This document shows, piece after piece, positions 9,710 to 18,374 of a DNA stretch of 64,000 nucleotides. A model generated the notes under the pieces. The model did not search any database. It was not told the origin of the DNA and saw only the letters and a list, made by a program, of their open reading frames with translations. Source of the stretch: Flavobacteriales bacterium (GTDB lineage: Bacteria; Bacteroidota; Bacteroidia; Flavobacteriales_F; PHOS-HE28); assembly GCA_016710015.1 (NCBI GenBank), contig JADJLR010000004.1, forward strand, positions 186,001 to 250,000, written 5' to 3'. The position numbers and the translations under genes were made by a program. Each line of letters begins with the position of its first letter. Positions within the stretch are counted from its first letter, which is position 1.

Positions 9710-11833
9710 ATGAAATACTTTACACGTTTGGCCAATACGCTGCGCCTACCCATGGTAGCAGGGTTATTAGCTCTTTCTGTGGCAGCACAAGCCCAGTGTA
9801 CCACATGGATCAACCCTGCACCCGACGGCGGTTGGGCCGATTTCAACACCGAGTTCGGTGGAGCGCCTTGCGATGACGGCACCGGTTGCCCGTTCAACGA
9901 AGTCAATGGGATCGAAGTATGGGCCGACGAGGCCTATGCCATGGACAACGTTGCGCTCGGCGGAACATACACCTTCAGCGCGTGCAATGGCGTGGGAGGT
10001 ACTGCTTGGCCACTGTCCTTCACCATCGTCGCTCCTAGCGGCGCTGTGGATGCATTCGGTCTGGATGTGGGTTCCATTTGCGAACTCACCTGGACAGCGA
10101 GCGAGGCCGGTACCTACTTGATCGTTGTGAGCGAAGATGGAGCGTGCGGTGTCAGCACGAACGATGGGACCGACAATGGCTTCCCAGCCATCACCTGCGT
10201 AGGGAGCGCGGCTACGGCTTGCACCCCTCCCGGCGATGGATGCACCACATGGATCAACCCCGCACCCGATGGCGGTTGGGCCGATTTCAACACCGAATTC
10301 GGTGGAGCACCTTGTGATGATGGGACCGGTTGCCCATTCAACGAGATCAATGGGATCGAGGTCTGGGCCGATGAAGCCTATGCCATGGACAACGTTGCCA
10401 TGGGTGGTACTTACACTTTTAGCGCCTGCAACGGTGTGGGCGGAACAGCTTGGCCTTTGTACTTCACCGTTGTCGCTCCTAGCGGCGCTGTGGATGCATT
10501 CGGTCTGGATGTGGGTTCCATTTGCGAACTCACATGGACGGCAAGCGAAGCAGGTACCTATTTCATCGTTGTGAGCGAAGATGGAGCGTGCGGTGTCAGC
10601 ACGAACGATGGGACCGACAATGGCTTCCCTGCGATCTCCTGCGTAGGTAGCGCCGCCACGGCCTGCACTCCTCCTGCGGATGGATGCACCACATGGATCA
10701 ACCCCGCACCCGATGGTGGTTGGGGCGATTTCAACACCGAGTTCGGTGGAGCACCTTGTGATGACGGCACCGGTTGCCCATTCAACGAGATCAATGGGAT
10801 CGAGGTCTGGGCCGATGAAGCCTATGCCATGGACAACGTTGCCCTAGGTGGCACATACACCTTTAGCGCATGCAGCGGCGTGGGCGGAACAGCTTGGCCT
10901 TTGTACTTCACCATCATTGCTCCGAGTGGCGCTGTAGATGCCTTCGGTCTGGATGCGGGTTCCAATTGCGGACTGACCTGGACAGCGAGCGAAGCCGGTA
11001 CTTACTTGATCGTCGTGAGCGAGGACGGAGCGTGCGGTATCAGCACCAATGATGCGACCGACAATGGCTTCCCTTCCATTACTTGCGTTGGCAGCCCAAT
11101 TACTGCCTGCGCTCCTCCCGGTGATGGATGCACCACTTGGATCAACCCGAGCACTACTACTGGTTGGGTCGATTTCAACATCGAGTTCGGTGGCGCTCCC
11201 TGCGATGATGGGACGGGCTGCCCTTTCAATGAACTCACAGCCTTCGAAGTGTGGGCAGACGAAGCCTATGCCATGGAAAACGTCGCACTTGGTGGCATGT
11301 ACACCTTCAGCGCCTGCAATGGTGTTGGCGGTACGGCTTGGCCGCTGTACTTCACCATCATCGCTCCTAGCGGCGCGGTGGATGCCTTCGGTCTGGATGT
11401 GGGTTCCACATGCGAACTCACCTGGACCGCAAGCGAAGCTGGTACATACTTCATCGTCGTTAGCGAGGATGGAGCTTGCGGCGTTAGCACCAACGATGCG
11501 ACCGACAATGGCTTCCCAGCGATCACCTGCGTAAGTAGTGTAGAGACCATGTGCGTTCCAACTTCTGTTGAAGGGACACGTGCAACGAATTCGATGAATA
11601 TCTATCCAAACCCGACCAACGGTATCGTAAGCATCGAGGTCCCTGCGAACCTGAACCAAGGTTCCACGATCGAAGTGCGCGACCTGAGCGGTCGTTTGGT
11701 GGCTGCTACGAGCACGATCCAGGCGGGCATAGTGCGCATGGACCTCTCCAGCGAAGCAGCAGGTACCTACTTCATCAGCTTGCGCTCCAACGGAAATGTG
11801 TTACGTGAGAAGCTCGTGCTGATGGGTCGTTGA
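9710..11833 (+). CDS. T9SS surface protein with four 148-residue repeats
   Basis: Predicted cell-surface or secreted protein of 707 residues from the ATG at 9710, chosen because MKYFTRLANTLRLPMVAG begins a clear signal peptide ending near AQAQ. The mature part is four tandem repeats of exactly 148 residues, each starting at CTTWINP and each with eight cysteines, followed by a T9SS sorting domain (IYPNPTNGIVSIE ... GTYFISLRSNGN). The repeats do not match a fold I can name; the alternating strands and cysteines suggest disulfide-stabilised beta domains, perhaps adhesive. A strong terminator follows at 11858. Confidence 0.85.
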   Translation: MKYFTRLANTLRLPMVAGLLALSVAAQAQCTTWINPAPDGGWADFNTEFGGAPCDDGTGCPFNEVNGIEVWADEAYAMDNVALGGTYTFSACNGVGGTAWPLSFTIVAPSGAVDAFGLDVGSICELTWTASEAGTYLIVVSEDGACGVSTNDGTDNGFPAITCVGSAATACTPPGDGCTTWINPAPDGGWADFNTEFGGAPCDDGTGCPFNEINGIEVWADEAYAMDNVAMGGTYTFSACNGVGGTAWPLYFTVVAPSGAVDAFGLDVGSICELTWTASEAGTYFIVVSEDGACGVSTNDGTDNGFPAISCVGSAATACTPPADGCTTWINPAPDGGWGDFNTEFGGAPCDDGTGCPFNEINGIEVWADEAYAMDNVALGGTYTFSACSGVGGTAWPLYFTIIAPSGAVDAFGLDAGSNCGLTWTASEAGTYLIVVSEDGACGISTNDATDNGFPSITCVGSPITACAPPGDGCTTWINPSTTTGWVDFNIEFGGAPCDDGTGCPFNELTAFEVWADEAYAMENVALGGMYTFSACNGVGGTAWPLYFTIIAPSGAVDAFGLDVGSTCELTWTASEAGTYFIVVSEDGACGVSTNDATDNGFPAITCVSSVETMCVPTSVEGTRATNSMNIYPNPTNGIVSIEVPANLNQGSTIEVRDLSGRLVAATSTIQAGIVRMDLSSEAAGTYFISLRSNGNVLREKLVLMGR
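9797..11572 (+). repeat. Four tandem 444-bp coding repeats
   Basis: Repeat units start at 9797, 10241, 10685 and 11129, a spacing of exactly 444 bp each time, inside the surface-protein gene. The first three units are close to identical at the DNA level; the fourth is more diverged near its start. Such units allow copy number to change by recombination while keeping the reading frame. Confidence 0.95.
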
Positions 11834-11857
11834 TCCACATACGAACGAATTGAAGAA

Positions 11858-11888
11858 GGGGGCTTGCTATTGGCAAGCCCCCTTTCTC
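11858..11888 (+). terminator. Rho-independent terminator
   Basis: A 10-bp perfect stem (GGGGGCTTGC and GCAAGCCCCC) with a 5-base loop is followed by TTTCTCTT. It lies 25 bases after the stop of the four-repeat gene. Confidence 0.85.
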
Positions 11889-12008
11889 TTAAAGGCCTTA
11901 TCACAATGGCCAAGTCACCATATGCAGGCGAAGAGATCCCTAGAAGCGCCCCAACGAAATAACGATACAGCACAGTATGCGATGTACACCCAGTGAGCCA
12001 TTCACACA

Positions 12009-12036
12009 AAAGCCCCAGCTTTCTCGCTGAGGCTTT
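12009..12036 (-). terminator. Terminator of tRNA-Asn
   Basis: An 11-bp stem with one G-T pair (AAAGCCTCAGC and GCTGGGGCTTT on the minus strand) and a 6-base loop begins just past the tRNA 3' end and is flanked by T-rich sequence. Confidence 0.75.
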
Positions 12037-12039
12037 TTG

Positions 12040-12113
12040 CTCCCCGGGCTGGACTTGAACCAGCGACCCCATGATTAACAGTCATGTGCTCTAACCAGCT
12101 GAGCTACCAGGGA
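12040..12113 (-). tRNA. tRNA-Asn (GTT)
   Basis: The minus strand folds into a complete 74-nt cloverleaf. The acceptor arms are TCCCTGG and CCGGGGA, the anticodon loop is CTGTTAA (anticodon GTT), and the T-loop is TTCAAGT. The discriminator base is G and no CCA is encoded. A TACTTTTG promoter element lies just upstream and a strong terminator just downstream, so it is a single-gene unit. Confidence 0.95.
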
Positions 12114-12133
12114 AGGTACCCGTTAAGGGACGG

Positions 12134-12141
12134 CAAAAGTA
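12134..12141 (-). promoter_or_regulatory. -7 promoter element for tRNA-Asn
   Basis: On the minus strand TACTTTTG (TAnnTTTG) lies 20 bases before the tRNA 5' end, with a TTG about 21-23 bases further upstream as a likely -33 element. Confidence 0.7.
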
Positions 12142-12538
12142 GCATGATCGGTACTAACCACCAACAGAGGAGATCGTTTGCTAAGGGCCATCGCCACTTA
12201 TCCACGGCGATTGCCGTATGATCTCATCCACGGATGTCGCAGATGGACACAGCTATTCCGCCTAAAGGCGGAAGGAAGACCGGCCTTGTCCCTTGAAATC
12301 TCATGAGCATGACTCGGGGTCGGCCTAAACCTCACACCATCAAACCCCGTCCGTTAGAACACGTGCTGTATTTATCTGTGTCATCTGCGCAATCTGCGGA
12401 AAGAATTAAGACCCGATAGCCCTGATCGTTTGTTGAACTTCCCCTCGGCAGCCCATAGCTTTCGGTTCGTGGAGCATCCGAGGCGACGAACGTCGTTTGC
12501 CCTGCGTCTTCTTTCTCAGAACCCCCAACCGGACATCC

Positions 12539-15500
12539 ATGCGCGCTTACTCCACCCTCTTCGCTGGCCTGCTCTTTTCAACGGCCGTGGCCCAGCCGTG
12601 CGCCAATTTCCAAGCCTGCTTCGTTCCAAGCGGTGCCGGAACATCCTCCTTCTTCTTCAATAACTGCACGCCGAATGAAGGCGGCACCCAGTTCGTATGG
12701 TCCTTTGGAGATGGTTCAGTAAGCACACAGGTAGCCCCTACGCACGAGTTCACCGCACCGGGACAGTACGAGGTTTGCCTCACCGCTTATTGGCAGAATT
12801 GCGAGGACAGCACATGCACGGTGATCACCATTGCCAATGGGGACCCCTGTCTTCAATTGAACGCGGATTTCGGATGGACCAACACCCCCAATGGGTCGCA
12901 ATTCTCCAATGGTACCTCTGGAACCGGTATGTCCACCACATTCTCTTGGAGTTTTGGCGATGGCAGCACGAGCAACGATGCACAACCGTTCCATACCTAT
13001 TCCGAGTCTGGGGTTTATGAGGTTTGCTTGCTCGCGATCAGCGTTTACCCAGGGCCAATACCTACCGGTGTGATCGTGTGCACCGCAGAGCATTGTGATC
13101 TTGTAGAAGTAGGTGGTATTCCACCGTGCGACCCCAATTTCGACGTTGCACTTGCCACCACGGGGATCACAGGTAATGTGGTGCAGTTCGTGGCCACTTC
13201 GAACCACACGAACACCTACTTCCTTTGGAACTTCGGCGATGGCATGGAGGGCTATGGCAGCACCGAATCGCACACGTACGCCCAAGGCGGAACCTATACC
13301 GTCTGCGTTGCGGGCTGGTACTACAACGAACTGGCGCAGGACAGTTGCTGGGCAGAATCGTGTGCCACGATCACTGTTGCAGGTGGCGACCCCTGTGAGG
13401 GCTTAGAGGCTTGTTTCGAGGCATTACCGCTGTCGGCAAATACCTTCTTCTTCAACAACTGTTCTACCCCGTCCGTCGCTTCCTCCTTCATTTGGGATCT
13501 CGGAGATGGGTCTACTTCCACGGTCTTCGGTCCTGTCCATACGTACATGAGCCCTGGGATCTACACGGTTTGTCAGATCACCACTTGGCCCGGAGGTTGC
13601 ACGGATGAAGTGTGCCATACGATCACCGCAGGCGAAGACCCATGCGATCAACTTGAAGCGTGTATGATCGTGAACGATATGGGCAATAACGCCTTCCTTT
13701 TCGAGAATTGCTCATCCATCATTGGCAGCGTGCAATTCGTTTGGGACTTCGGCGACGGAGAACAAGCCAATGGCTTGGCAACAGAACATACCTACGCGCT
13801 ACCGGGTTCTTATACGGCGTGCCTCACCGCCTACTGGCAGAACTGTGTGGACAGCACGTGCACCACAGTAATTGTAGATGGTGGCGTTCCATGCGCTGGT
13901 TTGGAGGCGGATTTCATCCACTTCACCACGCCCAATGGCACTGCATTCTCCAACACCACCACGGGCACTGGACTTCAGACCACCTTCTTCTGGACCTTCG
14001 GCGATGGCTCATCAAGCAACGATGCACAACCTTTCCACACCTATGCTGCGAACGGGGTCTACGAGGCTTGCTTGCAGGTCGTCAGCATCTTCGAGCTACC
14101 CGGTGGCGGGGTGATCACCTGCGTGGACGACACGTGCATGACCGTCATGATCGGCGAACCCAGCCCATGCGACGATCTCGATGCCGGGTTCTTTGCATCT
14201 TCTGCTGGGTTGGGAGTCAATTTCGCCAATGATGTGATCGATCTGAGTTGGACCTACCAGTGGTATTTCGGTGACGGAACGGAAGGTTATGGCCCCAACC
14301 CCTACCACACGTTCCCGGGCGCAGGCGCGTACCAGGTGTGTTTGGTGGTGTCAGCTTGGGACCCGGTGACACAGGATAGTTGTTTCGCCGACCATTGCGA
14401 GATGGTGCTGATCTCTGGCGGCAACCCCTGCGATTCGTTGAGCACCTGCTTCGAGTCCATTGAACTGACGGCCGGCGGTTACTATTTTGAGAACTGCACC
14501 GGCTTGCTTCCCGGAGCACTATTCATCTGGGACTTCGGTGATGGCAGCACCATCAATGGCTTCCATGCGGAACACCAATACGACCAGCCCGGAACCTACA
14601 CGGTATGCCTCTACGCCTATTGGCAGAACTGCGCAGACACGACCTGCACCACGATCACCGTGGGGGCAACGGACCCCTGCGCTGGGCTGCAAGCAGGATT
14701 CACCTGGAATACCACGCCGAACGGAACGCTCTTCAGCAATGGCACCGCCGGCACTGGCTTCCAGACCTCCTTCATCTGGGACTTCGGTGATGGAGCGAGC
14801 AGTTCCGACGCACAACCCTTCCACACCTATGCTGCAAACGGGGTCTACGAAGCTTGCTTGCAGGTCATCAGCATCTTCGAGCTACCCGATGGTGGAGTGA
14901 TCACCTGCGTGGACGACACCTGCATGACCGTCGTGATCGGCGAACCCAGCCCATGCGACGATCTCGATGCCGGGTTCTTTGGATCTTCTGCTGGGTTGGG
15001 AGTCAATTTCGCCAATGATGTGATCACCAATCAGTGGACCTATCTCTGGTATTTTGGTGACGATACCGATGGTGATGGCCCGAACCCGTACCACACATAC
15101 GCGGAGCCCGGCACCTACCAGGTCTGCTTGGTGGTGTATGCTTGGGATCCGATCGCGCAGGACACCTGTTTCGCAGATCACTGCGAGTTGGTCATCGTAA
15201 GTGGTAACGACCCGTGTGATGCTCTTGAAGCATGCATGATCGTGAGCGACCAAGGCAACAACGCCTTTCTATTCGAGAATTGCTCGTCCATCATTCAAGG
15301 CGCACAATTCGAGTGGGACTTCGGCGACGGCAACCTCGATGGCGGTGTGATCGCCGACCATGTCTACGCACAACCCGGTACGTATACCGTCTGCCTCACT
15401 GCATTCTGGCAGAATTGTGTGGATAGCACGTGTACCATGGTAATTGTAGGCAGTGGCGACCCGTGTGCTGACCTAGAGGCTGACTTCGTTCACTTCACCA

Positions 15501-16759
15501 CGCCCAATGGCACTGCATTCTCCAACTCCACCACGGGCGCTGGACTTCAGACCACCTTCTTCTGGACCTTCGGCGATGGCTCCTCAAGCAACGATGCACA
15601 ACCTTTCCACACCTATGCTACAAACGGGGTCTACGAGGCTTGCTTGCAGGTCGTCAGCATCTTCGAATTGACCGGCGGTGGAGTGATCACCTGCGTGGAT
15701 GAAACCTGCATGACCGTCGTGATCGGTGAACCCAGCCCGTGTGACGATCTCGATGCCGGTTTCATTGCATCTGGGGGCCTCACCGGAATGAATTTCGCAA
15801 ATGAGGTGATCGATCTTAGCTGGACCTACCAGTGGCAGTTCGGCGATGGAACTGAAGGTCTTGGCCCTAACCCCTACCATACGTTCCCCGGTGCTGGCAC
15901 GTACCAAGTGTGTTTGGTGGTGTCAGCTTGGGATCCCGTGACACAGGACACCTGCTTTGCAGAGAATTGTGAACTGATCGTAGTCAGTAATGGAGACCTC
16001 TGCGACAGCTTGGTGGCCTGCTTCGAGGCACTGCCCTTCGAGAACGGGGTCTACTTCTTCCAGAACTGCACACAGGAACTACCGATCGGCGCGTCGGCCA
16101 ACTATTTCTGGGATTTCGGAGACGGAAGCACAAGCGATGCAATGGAGCCTGACCACGTGTTCGCACCCGGGACCTACACCGTATGCCTTACCGTGGAGCA
16201 AGGCAATTGTGCGGATAGCACCTGTACCACGATCGTGGTGGGTGGCGGTTTCGGTTGTAACCCCGATTTCGCATGCACCTTCACCTACGATGCACAAGGG
16301 ACGATCGTTGTCTTTTTCGGCACAGCGAACTTTGTACTGGATGGTGTGGTGTGGGATTTCGGTGATGGTACCGATGGATACACGAATACGATCACGCACC
16401 TCTACGAGCCGCCAGGACCCTATGAGGTGTGCATGAACGCTTGGTACTGGAACGAGGCCGAACAGGACACCTGTTGGACCCAATTCTGCGAACTAGTAGA
16501 CCTTTCTGTTGGCCTTGCGGATGCAAGCACCAGTTCGATCAACGTTTTCCCGATCCCAGCGCACGACGCGATCCAAGTGACGGGCCTTCCCGCGAACACG
16601 CAACTACGCCTCTTCGCTTTGGATGGTCGTTTGGTCCGTACTGAACGTGCTTCAACCTCGGTTCATAGCATTCCAGTCGTGGATCTGGCGCCAGCTGCCT
16701 ATGTATTGCGCATGGACGTAGATGGGCAAGCTGTGTACCGCAAGATCATGGTGGAATGA
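12539..16759 (+). CDS. Giant PKD-repeat T9SS surface protein (15 PKD domains)
   Basis: Predicted secreted protein of 1406 residues from the ATG at 12539, where MRAYSTLFAGLLFSTAVAQP is a signal peptide. I count fifteen PKD-type domains by their W-x-FGDG cores, with codons near 12700, 12950, 13228, 13495, 13745, 13995, 14268, 14530, 14785, 15050, 15318, 15566, 15838, 16115 and 16358. Many carry paired cysteines (YWQNC ... DSTCT). It ends in a T9SS sorting domain (NVFPIPAHDAIQVTG ... AAYVLRMDVDG). PKD domains usually act as spacers or binding modules in surface proteins; no catalytic domain is seen. A terminator follows at 16909. Confidence 0.9.
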   Translation: MRAYSTLFAGLLFSTAVAQPCANFQACFVPSGAGTSSFFFNNCTPNEGGTQFVWSFGDGSVSTQVAPTHEFTAPGQYEVCLTAYWQNCEDSTCTVITIANGDPCLQLNADFGWTNTPNGSQFSNGTSGTGMSTTFSWSFGDGSTSNDAQPFHTYSESGVYEVCLLAISVYPGPIPTGVIVCTAEHCDLVEVGGIPPCDPNFDVALATTGITGNVVQFVATSNHTNTYFLWNFGDGMEGYGSTESHTYAQGGTYTVCVAGWYYNELAQDSCWAESCATITVAGGDPCEGLEACFEALPLSANTFFFNNCSTPSVASSFIWDLGDGSTSTVFGPVHTYMSPGIYTVCQITTWPGGCTDEVCHTITAGEDPCDQLEACMIVNDMGNNAFLFENCSSIIGSVQFVWDFGDGEQANGLATEHTYALPGSYTACLTAYWQNCVDSTCTTVIVDGGVPCAGLEADFIHFTTPNGTAFSNTTTGTGLQTTFFWTFGDGSSSNDAQPFHTYAANGVYEACLQVVSIFELPGGGVITCVDDTCMTVMIGEPSPCDDLDAGFFASSAGLGVNFANDVIDLSWTYQWYFGDGTEGYGPNPYHTFPGAGAYQVCLVVSAWDPVTQDSCFADHCEMVLISGGNPCDSLSTCFESIELTAGGYYFENCTGLLPGALFIWDFGDGSTINGFHAEHQYDQPGTYTVCLYAYWQNCADTTCTTITVGATDPCAGLQAGFTWNTTPNGTLFSNGTAGTGFQTSFIWDFGDGASSSDAQPFHTYAANGVYEACLQVISIFELPDGGVITCVDDTCMTVVIGEPSPCDDLDAGFFGSSAGLGVNFANDVITNQWTYLWYFGDDTDGDGPNPYHTYAEPGTYQVCLVVYAWDPIAQDTCFADHCELVIVSGNDPCDALEACMIVSDQGNNAFLFENCSSIIQGAQFEWDFGDGNLDGGVIADHVYAQPGTYTVCLTAFWQNCVDSTCTMVIVGSGDPCADLEADFVHFTTPNGTAFSNSTTGAGLQTTFFWTFGDGSSSNDAQPFHTYATNGVYEACLQVVSIFELTGGGVITCVDETCMTVVIGEPSPCDDLDAGFIASGGLTGMNFANEVIDLSWTYQWQFGDGTEGLGPNPYHTFPGAGTYQVCLVVSAWDPVTQDTCFAENCELIVVSNGDLCDSLVACFEALPFENGVYFFQNCTQELPIGASANYFWDFGDGSTSDAMEPDHVFAPGTYTVCLTVEQGNCADSTCTTIVVGGGFGCNPDFACTFTYDAQGTIVVFFGTANFVLDGVVWDFGDGTDGYTNTITHLYEPPGPYEVCMNAWYWNEAEQDTCWTQFCELVDLSVGLADASTSSINVFPIPAHDAIQVTGLPANTQLRLFALDGRLVRTERASTSVHSIPVVDLAPAAYVLRMDVDGQAVYRKIMVE
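13630..15980 (+). repeat. 786-bp super-repeat of three PKD domains
   Basis: PKD domains 5-7, 8-10 and 11-13 form three copies of a three-domain unit. The marker encoding GEPSPCDDLDAGF recurs at 14155, 14941 and 15727, spaced exactly 786 bp (262 codons). Long stretches are nearly identical in DNA, for example around 14057, 14843 and 15629. Confidence 0.88.
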
Positions 16760-17129
16760 GCGGAGTGGTCGAAGTAATGCCGTTTCGGAATGCGTAGTGG
16801 AGCGGTCTCGCCTTCGGCTCATGGGTCCGAACGTGTACTCCCACGCACGTTCACCACATCTAAGCCCAGCTCAACTTTGGATTGATCTGAACAAAGAATA
16901 GGATGAAGAAGGGGCCTTCTCAAATGGGATGGCCCCTTTTCATTGCCCGCGCACCGAAGATGATCAGTGGATCCGATCGAGCCGATCTGGAGGACCGGAA
17001 GGTGCTCCAACCGGCATGAATTCCGAATCGTTCAATCCCCTTTTACCGAGCAGAAGGATCTTGCGTTTCCACAGGCTGGACTTAGGGGTGTGTTCGGCCA
17101 TGGCGGGGAAAGGGGCATCCCGAAAACAC
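16760..17129. other. Intergenic region after the PKD gene
   Basis: Between the PKD gene and the ssb terminator I see only the terminator at 16909-16940. Short frames exist but none has a recognisable domain, ribosome-binding context or plausible product. Confidence 0.5.
16909..16940 (+). terminator. Probable terminator of the PKD gene
   Basis: An 8-bp stem (AAGGGGCC and GGCCCCTT) with a 14-base loop is followed by TTC, about 150 bases after the PKD stop. Confidence 0.65.
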
Positions 17130-17159
17130 GAAGCGGCCCCGAAACATCGGGACCGCTTC
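17130..17159 (-). terminator. Terminator of the first ssb gene
   Basis: A 13-bp stem with one G-T pair and a 4-base loop lies 23 bases past the ssb stop, followed on the minus strand by GTGTTTTCG. Confidence 0.8.
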
Positions 17160-17182
17160 ACAAAGGACCGTGTCGAAAGGGG

Positions 17183-17533
17183 CTACGCGGCCGCTTCCGA
17201 CTTGGCCTGAAGGAGCTGGAAGTTGTTCAGGACCACTTCCGTGATGTAGCGCTTGGAACCATCCTTGGCCTCGTAGCTGCGGTGGACCAAGCGACCTTCC
17301 AACGCTACGGGTGAACCCTTGCGGAGTAAGCGTTCCACCATTTCTGCGGTCTGGCCCCAGGCCACCACCGTATGCCATTGGGTGTCGGTAACGCGTTCTC
17401 CACTTGCGTTCTTGTAACTATCGTTCGTGGCGATGGAGAGGCGGGCCACCTTGCGGCCTTTGGCGATCTCGCGCACTTCCGGGTCGAATCCGAGGTTTCC
17501 GATCAGGCTCACTTTGTTCTTCAGCGTGTTCAT
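17183..17533 (-). CDS. ssb: Single-stranded DNA-binding protein, short paralogue 1
   Basis: Binds single-stranded DNA. The 116 residues cover only the OB fold: KNKVSLIGNLGFDPEVR at the start, TQWHTVVAWG in the middle and LEGRLVHRSYEAKDG later. It lacks the long linker and the acidic DDIPF-like tip by which canonical SSB recruits repair proteins, and ends in SEAAA. A close paralogue of the same length lies at 20971-21321 in the same orientation, and both share an upstream repeat element. It may be a specialised SSB while the replicative one is encoded elsewhere. Confidence 0.93.
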   Translation of the reverse strand: MNTLKNKVSLIGNLGFDPEVREIAKGRKVARLSIATNDSYKNASGERVTDTQWHTVVAWGQTAEMVERLLRKGSPVALEGRLVHRSYEAKDGSKRYITEVVLNNFQLLQAKSEAAA

Positions 17534-17623
17534 GGTATTGTGTTATTTGGGTTTGACTTTTCGTTCTTGCCGTCGGTGCTGTTACCGAACGACGATGCAA
17601 ACATTCAGCGGTGTGGTAACCTC

Positions 17624-17670
17624 AGTCGGTCAATAACCGCTTGTAGTCGTTCATAGCCGTTTGTTACACG
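17624..17670 (-). promoter_or_regulatory. 10-bp-periodic element upstream of ssb paralogue 1
   Basis: The + strand CGGTCAATAACCGCTTGTAG begins at 17627 and continues TCGTTCATAGCCGTTTGTTA. CG dinucleotides fall at 17638, 17648 and 17658, one per helical turn, each followed by a CTT/GTT-type triplet. About 31 of 44 positions match the segment at 21388-21431 upstream of the second ssb. It ends about 90 bases before the ssb start and lies upstream of an AATGTTTG -7-like element (17598-17605). Confidence 0.7.
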
Positions 17671-17810
17671 AATGCTGTCGTTTGCACAACGGTGATGCAT
17701 GTTGCCGATGAGCGCGACGGGGCGGGAGTCGACTTATCTTGGAACGAACCGTGCAGTAGGCAGCGTTTCCGCGGAGGTCGCTGTCTTGTGAACGGAAAGG
17801 CCTTTCCGAT

Positions 17811-18374
17811 TTGCGTGAACCGAACGAACGCGAGCTCGTCCAAGGTTGCTTGGATGGGGACCGTCGTAGTCAGGAATCCCTGTATACACGGTACGCACGG
17901 CGCATGTACGCTGTGTGCTTGCGCTATGCACGTCACGAATTGGAAGCGCAGGACCTGATGCAGGAAGGATTCATTCGTGTGTTCGAGAAACTGCATGCCT
18001 TCCGCATGGAAGGTTCACTGGAAGGCTGGGTCCGTAGGATCATGGTACATACTGCGATCAATCATTACCGCAAGAAGTCATTCCAAATGGAGCGATTCGG
18101 TCTTGAGCATCTACCGGAGACCCCGGTTCCCTCCAGCGCGGTGGGCGATCTGGGGGAACAGGAATTGATGGCCCTGATCGCAGAACTTCCGGACGGCTAT
18201 CGCCACGTGTTCAACCTCTACGCGATCGAAGGCTACGACCACTCCGAGATCGCCGTGATGCTCGGTTGCGGCGAAAGCACTTCACGCAGTCAACTATCCA
18301 AGGCCCGGAGTTTCCTCCAGGCCCGTATTGAACGTAAAGACAATTTGCTCCATGCGGGAAGAACATCCCATTGA
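17811..18374 (+). CDS. ECF RNA polymerase sigma factor
   Basis: Extracytoplasmic-function sigma-70 factor of 187 residues. Region 2 spans about residues 20-90 (SLYTRYARRMYAVCLRYARHELEAQDLMQEGFIRVFEKL) and region 4 about 120-175 (LIAELPDGYRHVFNLYAIEGYDHSEIAVMLG). The likely start is the TTG at 17811, since no ATG or GTG lies in frame ahead of region 2; GGAAAGG stands about 10 bases upstream. A TATCTTGG sequence near 17734 may be its promoter. The next gene begins 23 bases before its stop, so the pair is translationally coupled. It is divergent from ssb paralogue 1. Confidence 0.92.
   Translation: MREPNERELVQGCLDGDRRSQESLYTRYARRMYAVCLRYARHELEAQDLMQEGFIRVFEKLHAFRMEGSLEGWVRRIMVHTAINHYRKKSFQMERFGLEHLPETPVPSSAVGDLGEQELMALIAELPDGYRHVFNLYAIEGYDHSEIAVMLGCGESTSRSQLSKARSFLQARIERKDNLLHAGRTSH

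Larger units (their letters stand above)
11889..12538. other. Intergenic stretch with tRNA-Asn and degenerate inverted repeats
   Basis: Besides tRNA-Asn and its terminator and promoter, no credible gene is present. Between 12236 and 12400 two similar segments face each other: CGCAGATGGACACAG at 12239-12253 and, on the opposite strand, CGCAGATGACACAG around 12377-12390. A perfect small hairpin (TTCCGCC/GGCGGAA) lies at 12256-12273. This looks like a degenerate dispersed intergenic repeat. I see no obvious promoter for the PKD gene that starts at 12539. Confidence 0.5.

Noticed and set aside
9679..11238. Four similar minus-strand frames, one at each 444-bp repeat
   Set aside because: They recur only because the sense repeats recur, and their sequence is the shadow of the conserved sense residues.
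9797..11572. Regular repeats considered as a CRISPR-like or satellite array
   Set aside because: The units are 444 bp, in frame and fully coding, with no spacers.
12199..12207. TTATCCACG, close to a DnaA box
   Set aside because: It is a single imperfect site with no cluster, AT-rich unwinding region or dnaA gene nearby, so I do not call an origin here.
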